From Comamonadaceae bacterium (GTDB lineage Bacteria > Pseudomonadota > Gammaproteobacteria > Burkholderiales > Rhodocyclaceae), in assembly GCA_029255645.1 (NCBI GenBank), contig JANLJE010000003.1, positions 45,963 through 109,962 on the forward strand: DNA of 64,000 bases, given 5' to 3'. Below are positions 8,731 to 16,627 of this stretch, one piece after another. Under the pieces are notes generated by a model, which saw only the letters and a program-made list of their open reading frames with translations, searched no databases and was not told the DNA's origin. A program made the translations under genes and the position numbers. Position 1 is the stretch's first letter. Each line of letters starts with the position of its first letter.

Positions 8731-9498
8731 ATGGAACTCCTGTTCACCCCGGAACTCATCGTTGCCTTTCTCACGCTCACCGCCCTGGAACTGGTGCTGG
8801 GGATCGACAACATCATCTTCATTTCCATCCTGGTCGACAAGCTGCCGCCGCAAAGGCGCAACTTCGCCCGCAAGCTGGGGCTGTTCCTGGCGATGTTCCT
8901 GCGCCTCGCCCTGCTCGCCGTCCTCTCCTGGCTGGCGGGCCTGACCACCCCCCTCTTTGAACTCTTTGGCCACGGCATCTCCTGGCGCGACCTGATCCTG
9001 ATCGCCGGCGGCCTGTTCCTGGTCTGGAAGAGCACCGGGGAAATCCACCAGTTGCTCGAAGGAGCGGAGGGTGAGGCTTCTGCGGCGGTGCCGGCCAATT
9101 TCATGGCGGTCATCGTGCAGATCCTCGTCATCGACCTGGTGTTCTCCCTGGACTCCATCATCACCGCGATCGGCATGGTCAATAACCTGCCGGTGATGAT
9201 GGCCGCGGTGGTGGCATCCGTGGCCCTGATGATGGCGGCCTCCGGCCCCATCGCCGCCTTCGTTTCCGAACACCCCACGGTGAAGATGCTGGCCCTGTCC
9301 TTCCTGATGGTGGTGGGCGTGGTGCTGATTGCCGACGGCTTCGGCCACCATGTGCCCAAGGGTTACATCTACTCGGCCATGGCCTTCTCTGTCATCGTGG
9401 AAATGCTCAACATCCGCCTGCGCAAGAAAGCCCTCAAACCGGTGGCGCTGCACGAGCCTTATGTCGCCGCAGAAACCCCCCGGGGCGAGGAGGCCTGA
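8731..9498 (+). CDS. TerC family integral membrane protein
   Basis: 255 residues with about seven membrane helices. The TerC signatures ALELVLGIDNIIFISILVDKL and LVIDLVFSLDSIITAIGMV carry the paired acidic residues. TerC/Alx/MeeF proteins export Mn2+ and assist metalation of secreted proteins, and some members act in tellurite resistance. ATG 8731 begins at the conserved MELLFTPELIVAF; the upstream extension in the ORF track lacks family sequence. The gene is divergent from corA. No tellurite operon is nearby, so Mn2+ export is the likelier role (inference). Confidence 0.9.
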   Translation: MELLFTPELIVAFLTLTALELVLGIDNIIFISILVDKLPPQRRNFARKLGLFLAMFLRLALLAVLSWLAGLTTPLFELFGHGISWRDLILIAGGLFLVWKSTGEIHQLLEGAEGEASAAVPANFMAVIVQILVIDLVFSLDSIITAIGMVNNLPVMMAAVVASVALMMAASGPIAAFVSEHPTVKMLALSFLMVVGVVLIADGFGHHVPKGYIYSAMAFSVIVEMLNIRLRKKALKPVALHEPYVAAETPRGEEA

Positions 9499-9814
9499 GC
9501 CGCACACCCGGCCCGGCGCCGTTGCCGGCCCCGTCGGCGGGTAACGGGCCAGGTAACGGGCCAGGTAACGGGCCAGGTAACGGGCCGGGTAACGGGCCAG
9601 GTAACGGGCCAGGTAACGAACCGAGTAACGGGCCGGGTAACGAGCCGAGTAACGGGCCGGATAACGAGCCGAGTAACGGGCCAGGTCACGGCCTTCTCCT
9701 GCTGCCCTTCGGCCTCACGCCTGGCCGGCCCGGCGCCTCGCCACGCCAGGCTCAGCCCGGCCGCCCATGACTGGGGCAAATCTCCACGAGAAATACCGGA
9801 ATATCGCCGCCCGC
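9499..9814. other. Intergenic region dominated by a 12 bp minisatellite
   Basis: 316 bp between terC and the convergent ABC permease gene. It holds the 12-copy repeat described separately. The repeat-spanning ORFs in the track (for example 9522-9770) exist only because a 12 bp unit stays open in all frames. I see no gene in it. Confidence 0.8.
9541..9684 (+). repeat. Twelve tandem copies of a 12 bp unit after terC
   Basis: The unit is gtaacgggccag. Twelve consecutive copies fill exactly 144 bp, with variants gtaacgggccgg, gtaacgagccga and gtaacgaaccga in the right-hand half. The array begins 42 bp after the terC stop. Confidence 0.97.
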
Positions 9815-10600
9815 CTACTTCATCAGCCGCCGCCGGGTAAGGCCGAGGGCGATGCAATAGGACACTGCCGTCAGGCCCAGCAGGGCGCCGACATGGGTCG
9901 GGATCCCGTCTGGCACCTGGCCATCGAGCAGGGGACGCACCAGGGCCACGCCCTGGGCCAGGGGCAGCCAGCCGCCGATGGTGGCGAGCCAGCCGGGGAG
10001 CTGATCGGTGGGAAAGAACACCCCGGAAATCAGGGTCATCGGGGTGATGAACAAGGTGAAGTAGTACATGAAGAAATCATAGGAGGGCGCCAGGGCGTTG
10101 CAGATCAGGCCCAGGGCGGCAAAGGCGAGGCCGGTGAGGAGGATGGCGGGCAGGGCCAGCAGCACCAGACCGCCCTGAGTCAGGCCCATGGCGCTCACCA
10201 CCAGCAGGATCGCGGCACCCGAAAGCAGGGCTTTGCTCGCGGCCCAGGCCAGTTCCCCGAGCAGCAGGTCGTTCATGCCCAGGGGGGTGTTGAGGATGGC
10301 TTCCCAGGTTTTCTGGACATGCATGCGGGAAAAGGCCGAGTAGAGCGCCTCGAAGGTGGCGGCGTTCATGGTCGAAGAGCAGATGATGCCGCTGGCCAGA
10401 AAGGCCACATAGGGCTGTCCCCCGTCCAGGGAAGGCAGCAGCTTGCCCAGGCCATAGCCGAGGCCGAGCAGGTAGATCATGGGGTCGGCCAGGTTGCCGA
10501 GAATGGCGGGCAGGGCCAGCTTCTTCCAGACCAGGAAGTTGCGGCGCCAGACGGGCAGCCAGCCAGTGAGAAGCGAAAGGGGGGAGGCAGCAGCGGACAT
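9815..10600 (-). CDS. ABC-2 type transporter permease, NodJ family
   Basis: 261 residues, the usual NodJ length, with six predicted membrane helices and the typical NodJ N-terminus ([21 protein letters not shown], then [17 protein letters not shown]). Family members form the membrane part of exporters for lipo-oligosaccharide, polysaccharide or drugs. ATG 10600 was chosen because the upstream part of the ORF is antisense to the neighbouring gene. No NodI-type ATPase gene is adjacent in the window, so the ATPase must be elsewhere or the gene is an orphan. It is divergent from the metallo-hydrolase gene. Confidence 0.88.
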   Translation of the reverse strand: MSAAASPLSLLTGWLPVWRRNFLVWKKLALPAILGNLADPMIYLLGLGYGLGKLLPSLDGGQPYVAFLASGIICSSTMNAATFEALYSAFSRMHVQKTWEAILNTPLGMNDLLLGELAWAASKALLSGAAILLVVSAMGLTQGGLVLLALPAILLTGLAFAALGLICNALAPSYDFFMYYFTLFITPMTLISGVFFPTDQLPGWLATIGGWLPLAQGVALVRPLLDGQVPDGIPTHVGALLGLTAVSYCIALGLTRRRLMK

Positions 10601-10750
10601 GGGAAGACCCGACCAGGAAAGAGCGTGGATTGTAGCCTTCCGGGGCCGGGGCGGCGCAAATCCCGTCGGGGCTGGCGCTTTTTCCGGGAACGCTGGAATC
10701 CCGGCTGGGGGCCCGGTACCATCGGCACTCTTCATTTTCAGGAGGCGGTG

Positions 10751-12028
10751 GTGAAACTGCGTTTTCCGGCTCTGTTTTTCGCCCTTGCCCTCGGTCTGAT
10801 CCAGGGGGGCTGCAAGCCTTTCAACCCCCATTACGATGCCGGCAAGGCCCACCACCGGCCCCAGGGCTTTGCCAATACCGACCCGGTGCTGCAAGGCGGC
10901 AGGATGCCCTGGTACGAGATGCTCTGGCGCTTTGTCCGCCGCGACTTCCGCCCCCGGCATCCGCCCGCGGGAGGCTACGCGGCCTTTGCCGCCCAATGGT
11001 CCGCGCCGGTCGATTTCGCCGCCATCGGCGAGCGCCACGCCGCCCCCGTCATCACCTGGCTCGGCCATGCCGGCGCCCTCTTACAGGTGGGCGGTCTCAA
11101 TATTCTCCTCGACCCTCACTTGAGCGACTTTGCCGGGCCCGTCTCCTTTCTCGCCTCGCCGCGCCGGGTGCCGCCGCCCCTGACGGTGGCGCAACTGCCG
11201 CCCATCGATCTGGTGTTGATCTCCCACAATCACTACGATCACCTGGACGAAACCACCGTGCGGCAACTGGCCGCCCGCCCCCATCCGCCCCGCTGGTTGG
11301 TGCCCCTCGGCCTCAAAGCCTGGTTCGAGGCGGCCGGCATCGGCGCGGTGGAAGAACTGGACTGGTGGGAGGCGCGGCGCATCGGGCCGCTGCAATTGAC
11401 TTTCACCCCGGCCCAGCACTGGAGCAAGCGCACGCTGTTTGATACCAATGCCAGCCTCTGGGGCGGTTTCATGGTGGCCTGGCAAGCCGCTGCGGCGGGC
11501 CGGCCCTGGCAGTTCCTCTACACCGGCGATACCGGCTATTCCCGCGATTTCCAGGAAATCCGCGCGCGCCTGGGGCCGGTGGATTTTCTCATGGTGCCGG
11601 TGGGCGCCTATCAGCCGCGGGACTTCATGCGGCCCCAGCACATCGACCCGGAAGAAGCGGTGCGCATCTTCCGGGAGGTCGAGGCCCGCCAGGCCCTGGG
11701 CGTGCACTGGGGCACCTTCGAGCTGACCCAGGAAGCCTTTGATGATCCTCCCCGCGACCTGGCCCGGGCCTTGCAGCAACAGGGCATCGCGGCAAAGGAC
11801 TTCTGGCTGCTCAAGCACGGGGAAAGCCGCCGGATTCCCCTGCCGAGCGACTCGCCCCGATGGGCCGGATTGCTGCAACGCACCAAGCCTGGCCCCGGTG
11901 GCCCGCCCCGCGCACCAGAAAAGTCAGACATCCCGGGAGGGGTATTGGCTATCCCATTGAAAGTGAATGGGAAGGCATTTGGCATGTTTTTTGCGGAAGA
12001 GAGTCCAGCGATTGCTTCTGGAGGATAG
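10751..12028 (+). CDS. MBL-fold metallo-hydrolase, RomA/NAPE-PLD-like
   Basis: 425 residues starting at a GTG with GGAGG 5 nt upstream. The N-terminus is a signal sequence ([19 protein letters not shown]); the Cys could be a lipid site but the lipobox is non-canonical. The metal-binding HxHxDH motif reads SHNHYDHLD, with further ligands in YTGDTGYS and GVHWGTFEL. The order matches the RomA/N-acylphosphatidylethanolamine-phospholipase D-like group, probably periplasmic or membrane-associated; the substrate is unknown. The last 45 or so residues (after [10 protein letters not shown]) are a low-complexity tail with no family likeness. The next gene starts 4 bp after the stop. Confidence 0.85.
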   Translation: MKLRFPALFFALALGLIQGGCKPFNPHYDAGKAHHRPQGFANTDPVLQGGRMPWYEMLWRFVRRDFRPRHPPAGGYAAFAAQWSAPVDFAAIGERHAAPVITWLGHAGALLQVGGLNILLDPHLSDFAGPVSFLASPRRVPPPLTVAQLPPIDLVLISHNHYDHLDETTVRQLAARPHPPRWLVPLGLKAWFEAAGIGAVEELDWWEARRIGPLQLTFTPAQHWSKRTLFDTNASLWGGFMVAWQAAAAGRPWQFLYTGDTGYSRDFQEIRARLGPVDFLMVPVGAYQPRDFMRPQHIDPEEAVRIFREVEARQALGVHWGTFELTQEAFDDPPRDLARALQQQGIAAKDFWLLKHGESRRIPLPSDSPRWAGLLQRTKPGPGGPPRAPEKSDIPGGVLAIPLKVNGKAFGMFFAEESPAIASGG

Positions 12029-12032
12029 AAAC

Positions 12033-12341
12033 ATGGCTGACCCTTACGAACTGCCCCGCCTGTTGTCCCGCTTCAAATTGCAGGTGCGCCGCCTGCTCAA
12101 TCAGCAAGTCGACCTGGAAAAGCTGACCCGGGAACCGGAGTATGCCCGTCAGCGTCTGGCCGAGATCGAGGACCTCGCCGAGGATGAGGAATTGCTGGTA
12201 CTGGTGCTGCGCCTGCGCGACCTGCTTTTTCCTCCCGAAGTACAGACACCCCCCGCGCCCGAGCCCCTCGCGGCGCCGCTGGAGGGGAATTCTCCCAAGA
12301 CCGGGGGGCGGGATTACCGCTTCGGCGCCCGGGCCTGGTAA
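12033..12341 (+). CDS. Hypothetical protein, 102 residues
   Basis: I do not recognise this protein. It has an ATG with GGAGG 8 nt upstream, 4 bp after the metallo-hydrolase stop. The first 75 residues look like amphipathic, charged helices (ELPRLLSRFKLQVRRLLNQ and EDLAEDEELLVLVLRLRDLL), and the last 30 are Pro/Gly-rich and basic. There is no signal peptide, membrane segment or Cys. It is probably a small cytosolic helical protein. The frame and ribosome site make it a credible gene. Confidence 0.65.
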   Translation: MADPYELPRLLSRFKLQVRRLLNQQVDLEKLTREPEYARQRLAEIEDLAEDEELLVLVLRLRDLLFPPEVQTPPAPEPLAAPLEGNSPKTGGRDYRFGARAW

Positions 12342-12430
12342 GGCGCGGCCAGGCAGGGGGGCCGGCCTTCCGGGCTCGCCCATGACGGGTGCTGTACTGC
12401 GATGGGCGCTGTACACGACAACGCGACCGC

Positions 12431-12495
12431 AACCTGGGGCATGAACCTGGGGCATGAACCTGGGGCATGAACCTGGGGCATGAACCTGGGGCATG
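12431..12495 (+). repeat. Five tandem copies of a 13 bp unit
   Basis: aacctggggcatg repeated five times without mismatch over 65 bp. The unit length is not a multiple of three, so it would frameshift any coding sequence; it lies in the gap after the small hypothetical gene. Confidence 0.97.
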
Positions 12496-12687
12496 AAATC
12501 CCCCCCCCCGCCAGGCAGGCATCATGCGACTGCCTGATCTTGTTGCAATCAAGAAAGAGGCTCCCCGCGGCGGCGGCTGGCAGTAAAATGCGCTCCGGTA
12601 TGAGCCCGCAGCGCGAACTCGCCAGCATCGGGCCATTTCCCTGGCGGCGTGGGAACGGCTCCGGCAGCCGACCCATCGGGATATTTC

Positions 12688-12711
12688 GATGCCGATGCCG
12701 ATGCCGATGCC
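12688..12711 (+). repeat. Four tandem copies of gatgcc
   Basis: A perfect 6 bp x4 microsatellite in the region upstream of the DUF389 gene. Confidence 0.9.
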
Positions 12712-12724
12712 CCTGAACCGGGGG

Positions 12725-12799
12725 CGCCCACCGGAAAATCCGGAGATTGAAATGACCGGGCCGTTATTGCAACGGCTTTCGCCCACCGGAAAATCCGGA
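12725..12799 (+). repeat. 20 bp direct repeat flanking the DUF389 gene leader
   Basis: cgcccaccggaaaatccgga occurs at 12725-12744 and again, identical, at 12780-12799, where its last base is the first base of the DUF389 start codon. Each copy contains the imperfect palindrome ccggaaaatccgg. Confidence 0.9.
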
Positions 12800-14181
12800 T
12801 GCCCATGAAAAAAGTCTGGTACCCCTTCTTCCGAATCTTCCATCTTGGCCACGACCAGGATGCCCCGGAAATGATCGACGAAACCATTCGCAAGGGTGTG
12901 TCGGTCGGCGGGGCCAACTTGTGGGAGCTGTTTTTTGCGATCCTGATCGCCTCGATCGGTCTCAACGTCAATTCGACGGCGGTGATCATCGGCGCCATGC
13001 TGATTTCACCGCTGATGGGGCCCATCGTCGGCATCGGCTACGGAGCCGGCGTCAAGGACATGGGGCTGATCCGCCTGTCGCTGCGCAACCTGGGCATTTT
13101 TGTCGCAATCAGCCTGTCGACCGCCACGCTCTACTTCCTGCTGACTCCGCTGACCCACGCCCAGCCGGAACTGCTGTCCCGCACCAACCCCACGCTGTGG
13201 GACGTGCTGATTGCCTTCTTTGGCGGTGCCGTCGGCATGATCGGCGCAACCCGGCGCTACAGTTCGAATGTCGTGCCGGGTGTTGCCATCGCAACAGCCC
13301 TGATGCCTCCGCTGTGTACCGCCGGCTTCGGTATTGCCTGCGGCAACTGGCGCTATTTTGGCGGCGCGTTCTACCTGTTTGCCATCAACAGCGTCTTCAT
13401 CGCCTTTGCCAGTCTGCTCGTCGTGAAACTGCTGCGACTGCCCGAGCATGGCGAAATCGACGCCGTGACCCGCCGGCGCACTCGCCTGATCATCGCCTTC
13501 ATCGTGACTGCCACCGCCGTTCCGAGTGCTTTTCTGGCCTACGATCTGGTCGGCCAGAAGGTGTTCGAGCAAACGGCCCTGAGCATCTTCCAGGGCATCG
13601 ACAAAGACAGCCGCTATGTTCTGCTCGGTCGGGAAATTTCATTCGCTCCACGGCGCGTCATGTTGACCGTCGGGGGCGATGGACAGATCGAGGAGATCCG
13701 CCAGACGGTCGAACGCCAGTTTGCCGCCAGAGGCTATGACGATGTGGTCGTCACCGTTCGCTATGTCGGGGCCGAGAAGTTCGATGTCACCCAGCTAAAG
13801 CAGGAACTGCAGCAGCAGGTGTTCAGCAATACCCTGAAGGAACTGCAGGACAGCATCGCCGCCCGGGGACGCCTGGAGGCTGAAATCAAGTCGCTCAAGG
13901 CCGGCCAGGAGGATCATCAGCATCTGATCAGGGAAATTGGCGCCCAGTACCCGGAAGCGCTGCGGATCACGGTCGGGAGCGGCAGCAAGGCTCTGCGCCA
14001 TGCCGAGGCTCCCGAGCCGTCGATCATTGTGGTGATGGTGGTCGATCAGCGCATTTCGACTCAGGATCGCACCCGTCTTCAGGCCTGGCTGGAGGCGCGC
14101 TATCCCGGACAAGCGGTGGAGCTGGTCATCAATGAGGAGATACCGCAGGTCAAGCCTCCCCCCAGGGCCAGGCGCCGCTGA
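12799..14181 (+). CDS. DUF389 domain-containing membrane protein
   Basis: 460 residues. Residues about 35-250 hold five or six membrane helices with the DUF389 signature (NSTAVIIGAMLISPLMGPI, and later VPGVAIATALMPPLCTAGF). The C-terminal 200 residues are soluble, with two alpha/beta segments and a coiled coil (QDSIAARGRLEAEIKSLKAG). DUF389 proteins are found across bacteria without an established function. ATG 12799 is followed three codons later by another ATG (12805), so either could be used. The gene stands alone between repeat-rich gaps. Confidence 0.85.
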   Translation: MPMKKVWYPFFRIFHLGHDQDAPEMIDETIRKGVSVGGANLWELFFAILIASIGLNVNSTAVIIGAMLISPLMGPIVGIGYGAGVKDMGLIRLSLRNLGIFVAISLSTATLYFLLTPLTHAQPELLSRTNPTLWDVLIAFFGGAVGMIGATRRYSSNVVPGVAIATALMPPLCTAGFGIACGNWRYFGGAFYLFAINSVFIAFASLLVVKLLRLPEHGEIDAVTRRRTRLIIAFIVTATAVPSAFLAYDLVGQKVFEQTALSIFQGIDKDSRYVLLGREISFAPRRVMLTVGGDGQIEEIRQTVERQFAARGYDDVVVTVRYVGAEKFDVTQLKQELQQQVFSNTLKELQDSIAARGRLEAEIKSLKAGQEDHQHLIREIGAQYPEALRITVGSGSKALRHAEAPEPSIIVVMVVDQRISTQDRTRLQAWLEARYPGQAVELVINEEIPQVKPPPRARRR

Positions 14182-14361
14182 GGGCTCGCCGATGCCGGGC
14201 TCCTGCCCGCCCCGGCAAGGGGAAGCCTCAGCCAGATGGCAAGGCGGTTCCGGGCGACAGGCAATCCGGGGGTTTTGCCGGGGAGGGGGTTTTGCCAGGG
14301 GTTGCCGGGGGTTTGCCGCATGCTGCTGGCAGCGAGAGGCGCCGGGATGAATCGCCGGAAA

Positions 14362-15378
14362 TCAGCAGAGGCCCTGGGCCAGGGCCCGGGCGCGCAACTG
14401 GCCGCAGCCGCCTTCCACGTCCTGTCCGGCGGAGTTGCGGATGCGGGTGAGGATGCCCTGGCGGTTCAGGCGGCGGGTCAATTCGGCCACGGCTTCACCG
14501 GCGGGGCGGTGATAGCCCAGTCCTTCATTGGCGTTGTAGGGAATGAAGTTGAGCATGGCGTATTTGCCCTTCAGCAGTCTGACGATGCCTTCCAGCTCCG
14601 CTTCGGTGTCATTCACCCCGGCCAGCAGGGTCCATTGGTACTGGATCGGGTAGCCGGTCTGGCGGGCGTAGGTTTCACCTTGCTCCACCAGTTCCTCGGG
14701 GCTGAGGAGCGGGGCGCGCGGCAGGAGTTCCCGTCGCCGCCCGGGCTGAGTGCTGTGCAAGGAGAGGGCCAGGGCGGGTTTGACGGTTTCCCGCGGCAGG
14801 CGCTCGAAAATGCGGGGATCGCCGACGCTGGAAAATACCAGATTCTTGTGGCCGATGCCGCCGGCGGTGCCGAGCAGATGGATGGCTTCGAGCACGTTGT
14901 CCAGATTGTGGGCCGGTTCGCCCATGCCCATGAATACCACCCGTTTCACCGGGCGCCGGGTGCGGGCCAGCACCACCTGGGCGACGATTTCGGCGCTGCC
15001 CAGCTGGCGCAGCAGGCCGGCCTGCCCGGTCATGCAGAAGGTACAGCCCACGGCGCAGCCGAGCTGGGTGGAAATGCAGAGCCCGTCCCTGGGCAGCAGG
15101 ACGCTTTCCACGCTCTGGCCGTCCGCCAGTTTGAGCAGTAGCCGGGCCGAGCCATCCTGCCCCGGGTGTTCGGCCTGAATCCGGGCCAGCCCCTGCAGTT
15201 GCCGGCTGAGTTCGGGCAGGGTCCGGCGGACTTGCAGGGGCAGGAAGTTTTCCGCCGGCTGGTGGCGGGGGCCGGCTTCCAGGGGGCGGGCCTGCAGCCA
15301 GGCGCGCAGCACGCGTTCGGTGTGGCCGGTCTTGGCGCCCTGTTCGTGCAGGATCTGGCGGATGTGTTCGATGCGCAT
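14362..15378 (-). CDS. RlmN/Cfr-family radical SAM RNA methyltransferase
   Basis: 338 residues. The radical SAM cluster motif is CAVGCTFCMTGQAG (CxxxCxxC), followed by FMGMGEPAHN and the C-terminal catalytic Cys region RNSAGQDVEGGCGQLR. These enzymes methylate an adenosine C2 of 23S rRNA (and tRNA) through a Cys-bound methyl. The motifs differ somewhat from housekeeping RlmN (GMGEPL and DDIDAACGQL), and the usual RlmN neighbours (ndk, pilW, ispG, hisS) are absent, so this may be a second, RlmN-like paralogue. It is divergent from the DnaJ-like gene. Confidence 0.82.
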   Translation of the reverse strand: MRIEHIRQILHEQGAKTGHTERVLRAWLQARPLEAGPRHQPAENFLPLQVRRTLPELSRQLQGLARIQAEHPGQDGSARLLLKLADGQSVESVLLPRDGLCISTQLGCAVGCTFCMTGQAGLLRQLGSAEIVAQVVLARTRRPVKRVVFMGMGEPAHNLDNVLEAIHLLGTAGGIGHKNLVFSSVGDPRIFERLPRETVKPALALSLHSTQPGRRRELLPRAPLLSPEELVEQGETYARQTGYPIQYQWTLLAGVNDTEAELEGIVRLLKGKYAMLNFIPYNANEGLGYHRPAGEAVAELTRRLNRQGILTRIRNSAGQDVEGGCGQLRARALAQGLC

Positions 15379-15401
15379 GGGGGGCGAATGCTAGCACCGT
15401 C

Positions 15402-16529
15402 GTGGAAATAGATGAATCCTGCTATCTTGTCGGGTGCTTGTGGCAGCGAGTCCCTGTATTCATCGTGATTGAAAACCCCTATAAAGTTCTTGACCTGAGC
15501 CATGGTGCCTCTGTGGCGGAAGCCAAACGGGCTTACCGGCGTCTGGCCATGCGCTGGCATCCGGACCGCAATCCGTCCCACGAGGCCGAAGCCCGCTTCA
15601 AGCGCATCAAGGCGGCCTACGAATTGATCCTCGACCCGGAGCGCCTGGCCGCCTGGATGAAAGCCCACGGGCATCAGGCGCCTGCTTCTGAGCCTGAGCC
15701 TGAGCCTGAGCATGAAGCCGCTCCGTCGCCAGCGCCGGAGGCCGCACCAGATCGACCCCGTGGCGAGGACCTGGTCCAGACCGTGAGTCTGAGCCTGGAA
15801 GAAGCGGCGCTGGGGTGCACCACCCTGGTGACCCTGACGACGGCCAGGGATTGCGAGCACTGCGCCGGTACGGGCCGCGTCACTTACACCCATTCCCGCG
15901 CCTGCCGGAGCTGTCAGGGCATCGGCCGGATACGGACCCCGGAGGGGACGGAAGAATGTGGCGCCTGTGCCGGCAAGGGCTTCGTGCGCAAGGCGGAGTG
16001 CAGCGCATGCGAGGGGAGTGGCCGGGTGGAGGCCCAGCGCAATCTGGAGGTGCGGATTCCACCCGGCCTGTTGCCGGGTGAGCGGGTCCGTCTGGCCGGT
16101 CAGGGGCAGCGGGCCAGTGCGACGCACGCGGCGGGCGACCTGTATCTGGAGGTGGCCTTGCGCCCCCATGACCTGTTCACCCTGGTCGGGCGCGACCTGC
16201 ATTGCCGGGTGCCGGTGAGCATCCTGGTGCTGATGGCGGGCGGCAGCGTGACGATTCCCTTGCTGGCCGGCCAGCGGCCCCTGAAGCTGAAGCCTTATCC
16301 GGCACACGGGCTTGCCTATCGCCTCAAGGGCGAGGGCTTTCCTGGCAAAGGCGGCAAGGGGGGTGGCGATCTGTTGATCGAGCTGGTGCCGGAATTCCCT
16401 TTGCACCTGGGGGGGGATGAGCAAGCCCTGCTGCGGCAGCTACAGGCCCGGATCGAAGCCAATCTGGCCTTGCACGCGCCGAATCTGCGGGACTGGCAGG
16501 ACCGCCTCGCGGCCCGTGCGCCGGATTGA
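15402..16529 (+). CDS. DnaJ-like co-chaperone with zinc-finger domain
   Basis: 375 residues if GTG 15402 is used; GTG 15465, just before the J domain (IENPYKVLDLS), is an alternative and neither has a strong ribosome site. The J domain has the HPD motif (MRWHPDRNP). An EP-rich linker (SEPEPEPEHEAAPS) replaces the Gly/Phe region of DnaJ. Four CxxCxGxG zinc motifs follow (CEHCAGTG, CRSCQGIG, CGACAGKG, CSACEGSG) and then the substrate-binding beta domain (DLYLEVALRPHDLF). It should stimulate a DnaK-type Hsp70. No dnaK or grpE is adjacent, so it is probably an accessory J protein. Confidence 0.85.
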   Translation: MEIDESCYLVGCLWQRVPVFIVIENPYKVLDLSHGASVAEAKRAYRRLAMRWHPDRNPSHEAEARFKRIKAAYELILDPERLAAWMKAHGHQAPASEPEPEPEHEAAPSPAPEAAPDRPRGEDLVQTVSLSLEEAALGCTTLVTLTTARDCEHCAGTGRVTYTHSRACRSCQGIGRIRTPEGTEECGACAGKGFVRKAECSACEGSGRVEAQRNLEVRIPPGLLPGERVRLAGQGQRASATHAAGDLYLEVALRPHDLFTLVGRDLHCRVPVSILVLMAGGSVTIPLLAGQRPLKLKPYPAHGLAYRLKGEGFPGKGGKGGGDLLIELVPEFPLHLGGDEQALLRQLQARIEANLALHAPNLRDWQDRLAARAPD

Positions 16530-16542
16530 GGCCACGGAAAGG

Positions 16543-16587
16543 CCGGTTCAAGGAAGCCGCCCCAAGGAAACCGGTTCAAGGAAGCCG
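16543..16587 (+). repeat. 17 bp direct repeat after the DnaJ-like gene
   Basis: ccggttcaaggaagccg occurs at 16543-16559 and 16571-16587, starting 14 bp after the stop codon. Confidence 0.85.
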
Positions 16588-16627
16588 GATCGAGGCCGGC
16601 TTCCTGGGGCGCGCGGGCCGAGGGGGT

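Larger units (their letters stand above)
12342..12798. other. 457 bp intergenic region rich in short repeats
   Basis: No gene is visible. It contains a 13 bp x5 repeat, a 6 bp x4 repeat and a 20 bp direct repeat (listed separately), a duplicated gctgtac element near 12393-12415, and a promoter-like gcagtaaaatgcg near 12580. ORFs here are low-complexity and unsupported. Confidence 0.7.

Noticed and set aside
9522-9770. 82-residue ORF with (NGPG)n repeats
   Set aside because: It is only the translation of the 12 bp minisatellite, which is open in all frames; no ribosome site and no family.
12342-12798. Possible CRISPR-like or IS-associated repeats between the small gene and the DUF389 gene
   Set aside because: The repeats are direct tandem units without spacers, and no transposase or terminal inverted repeats are present.
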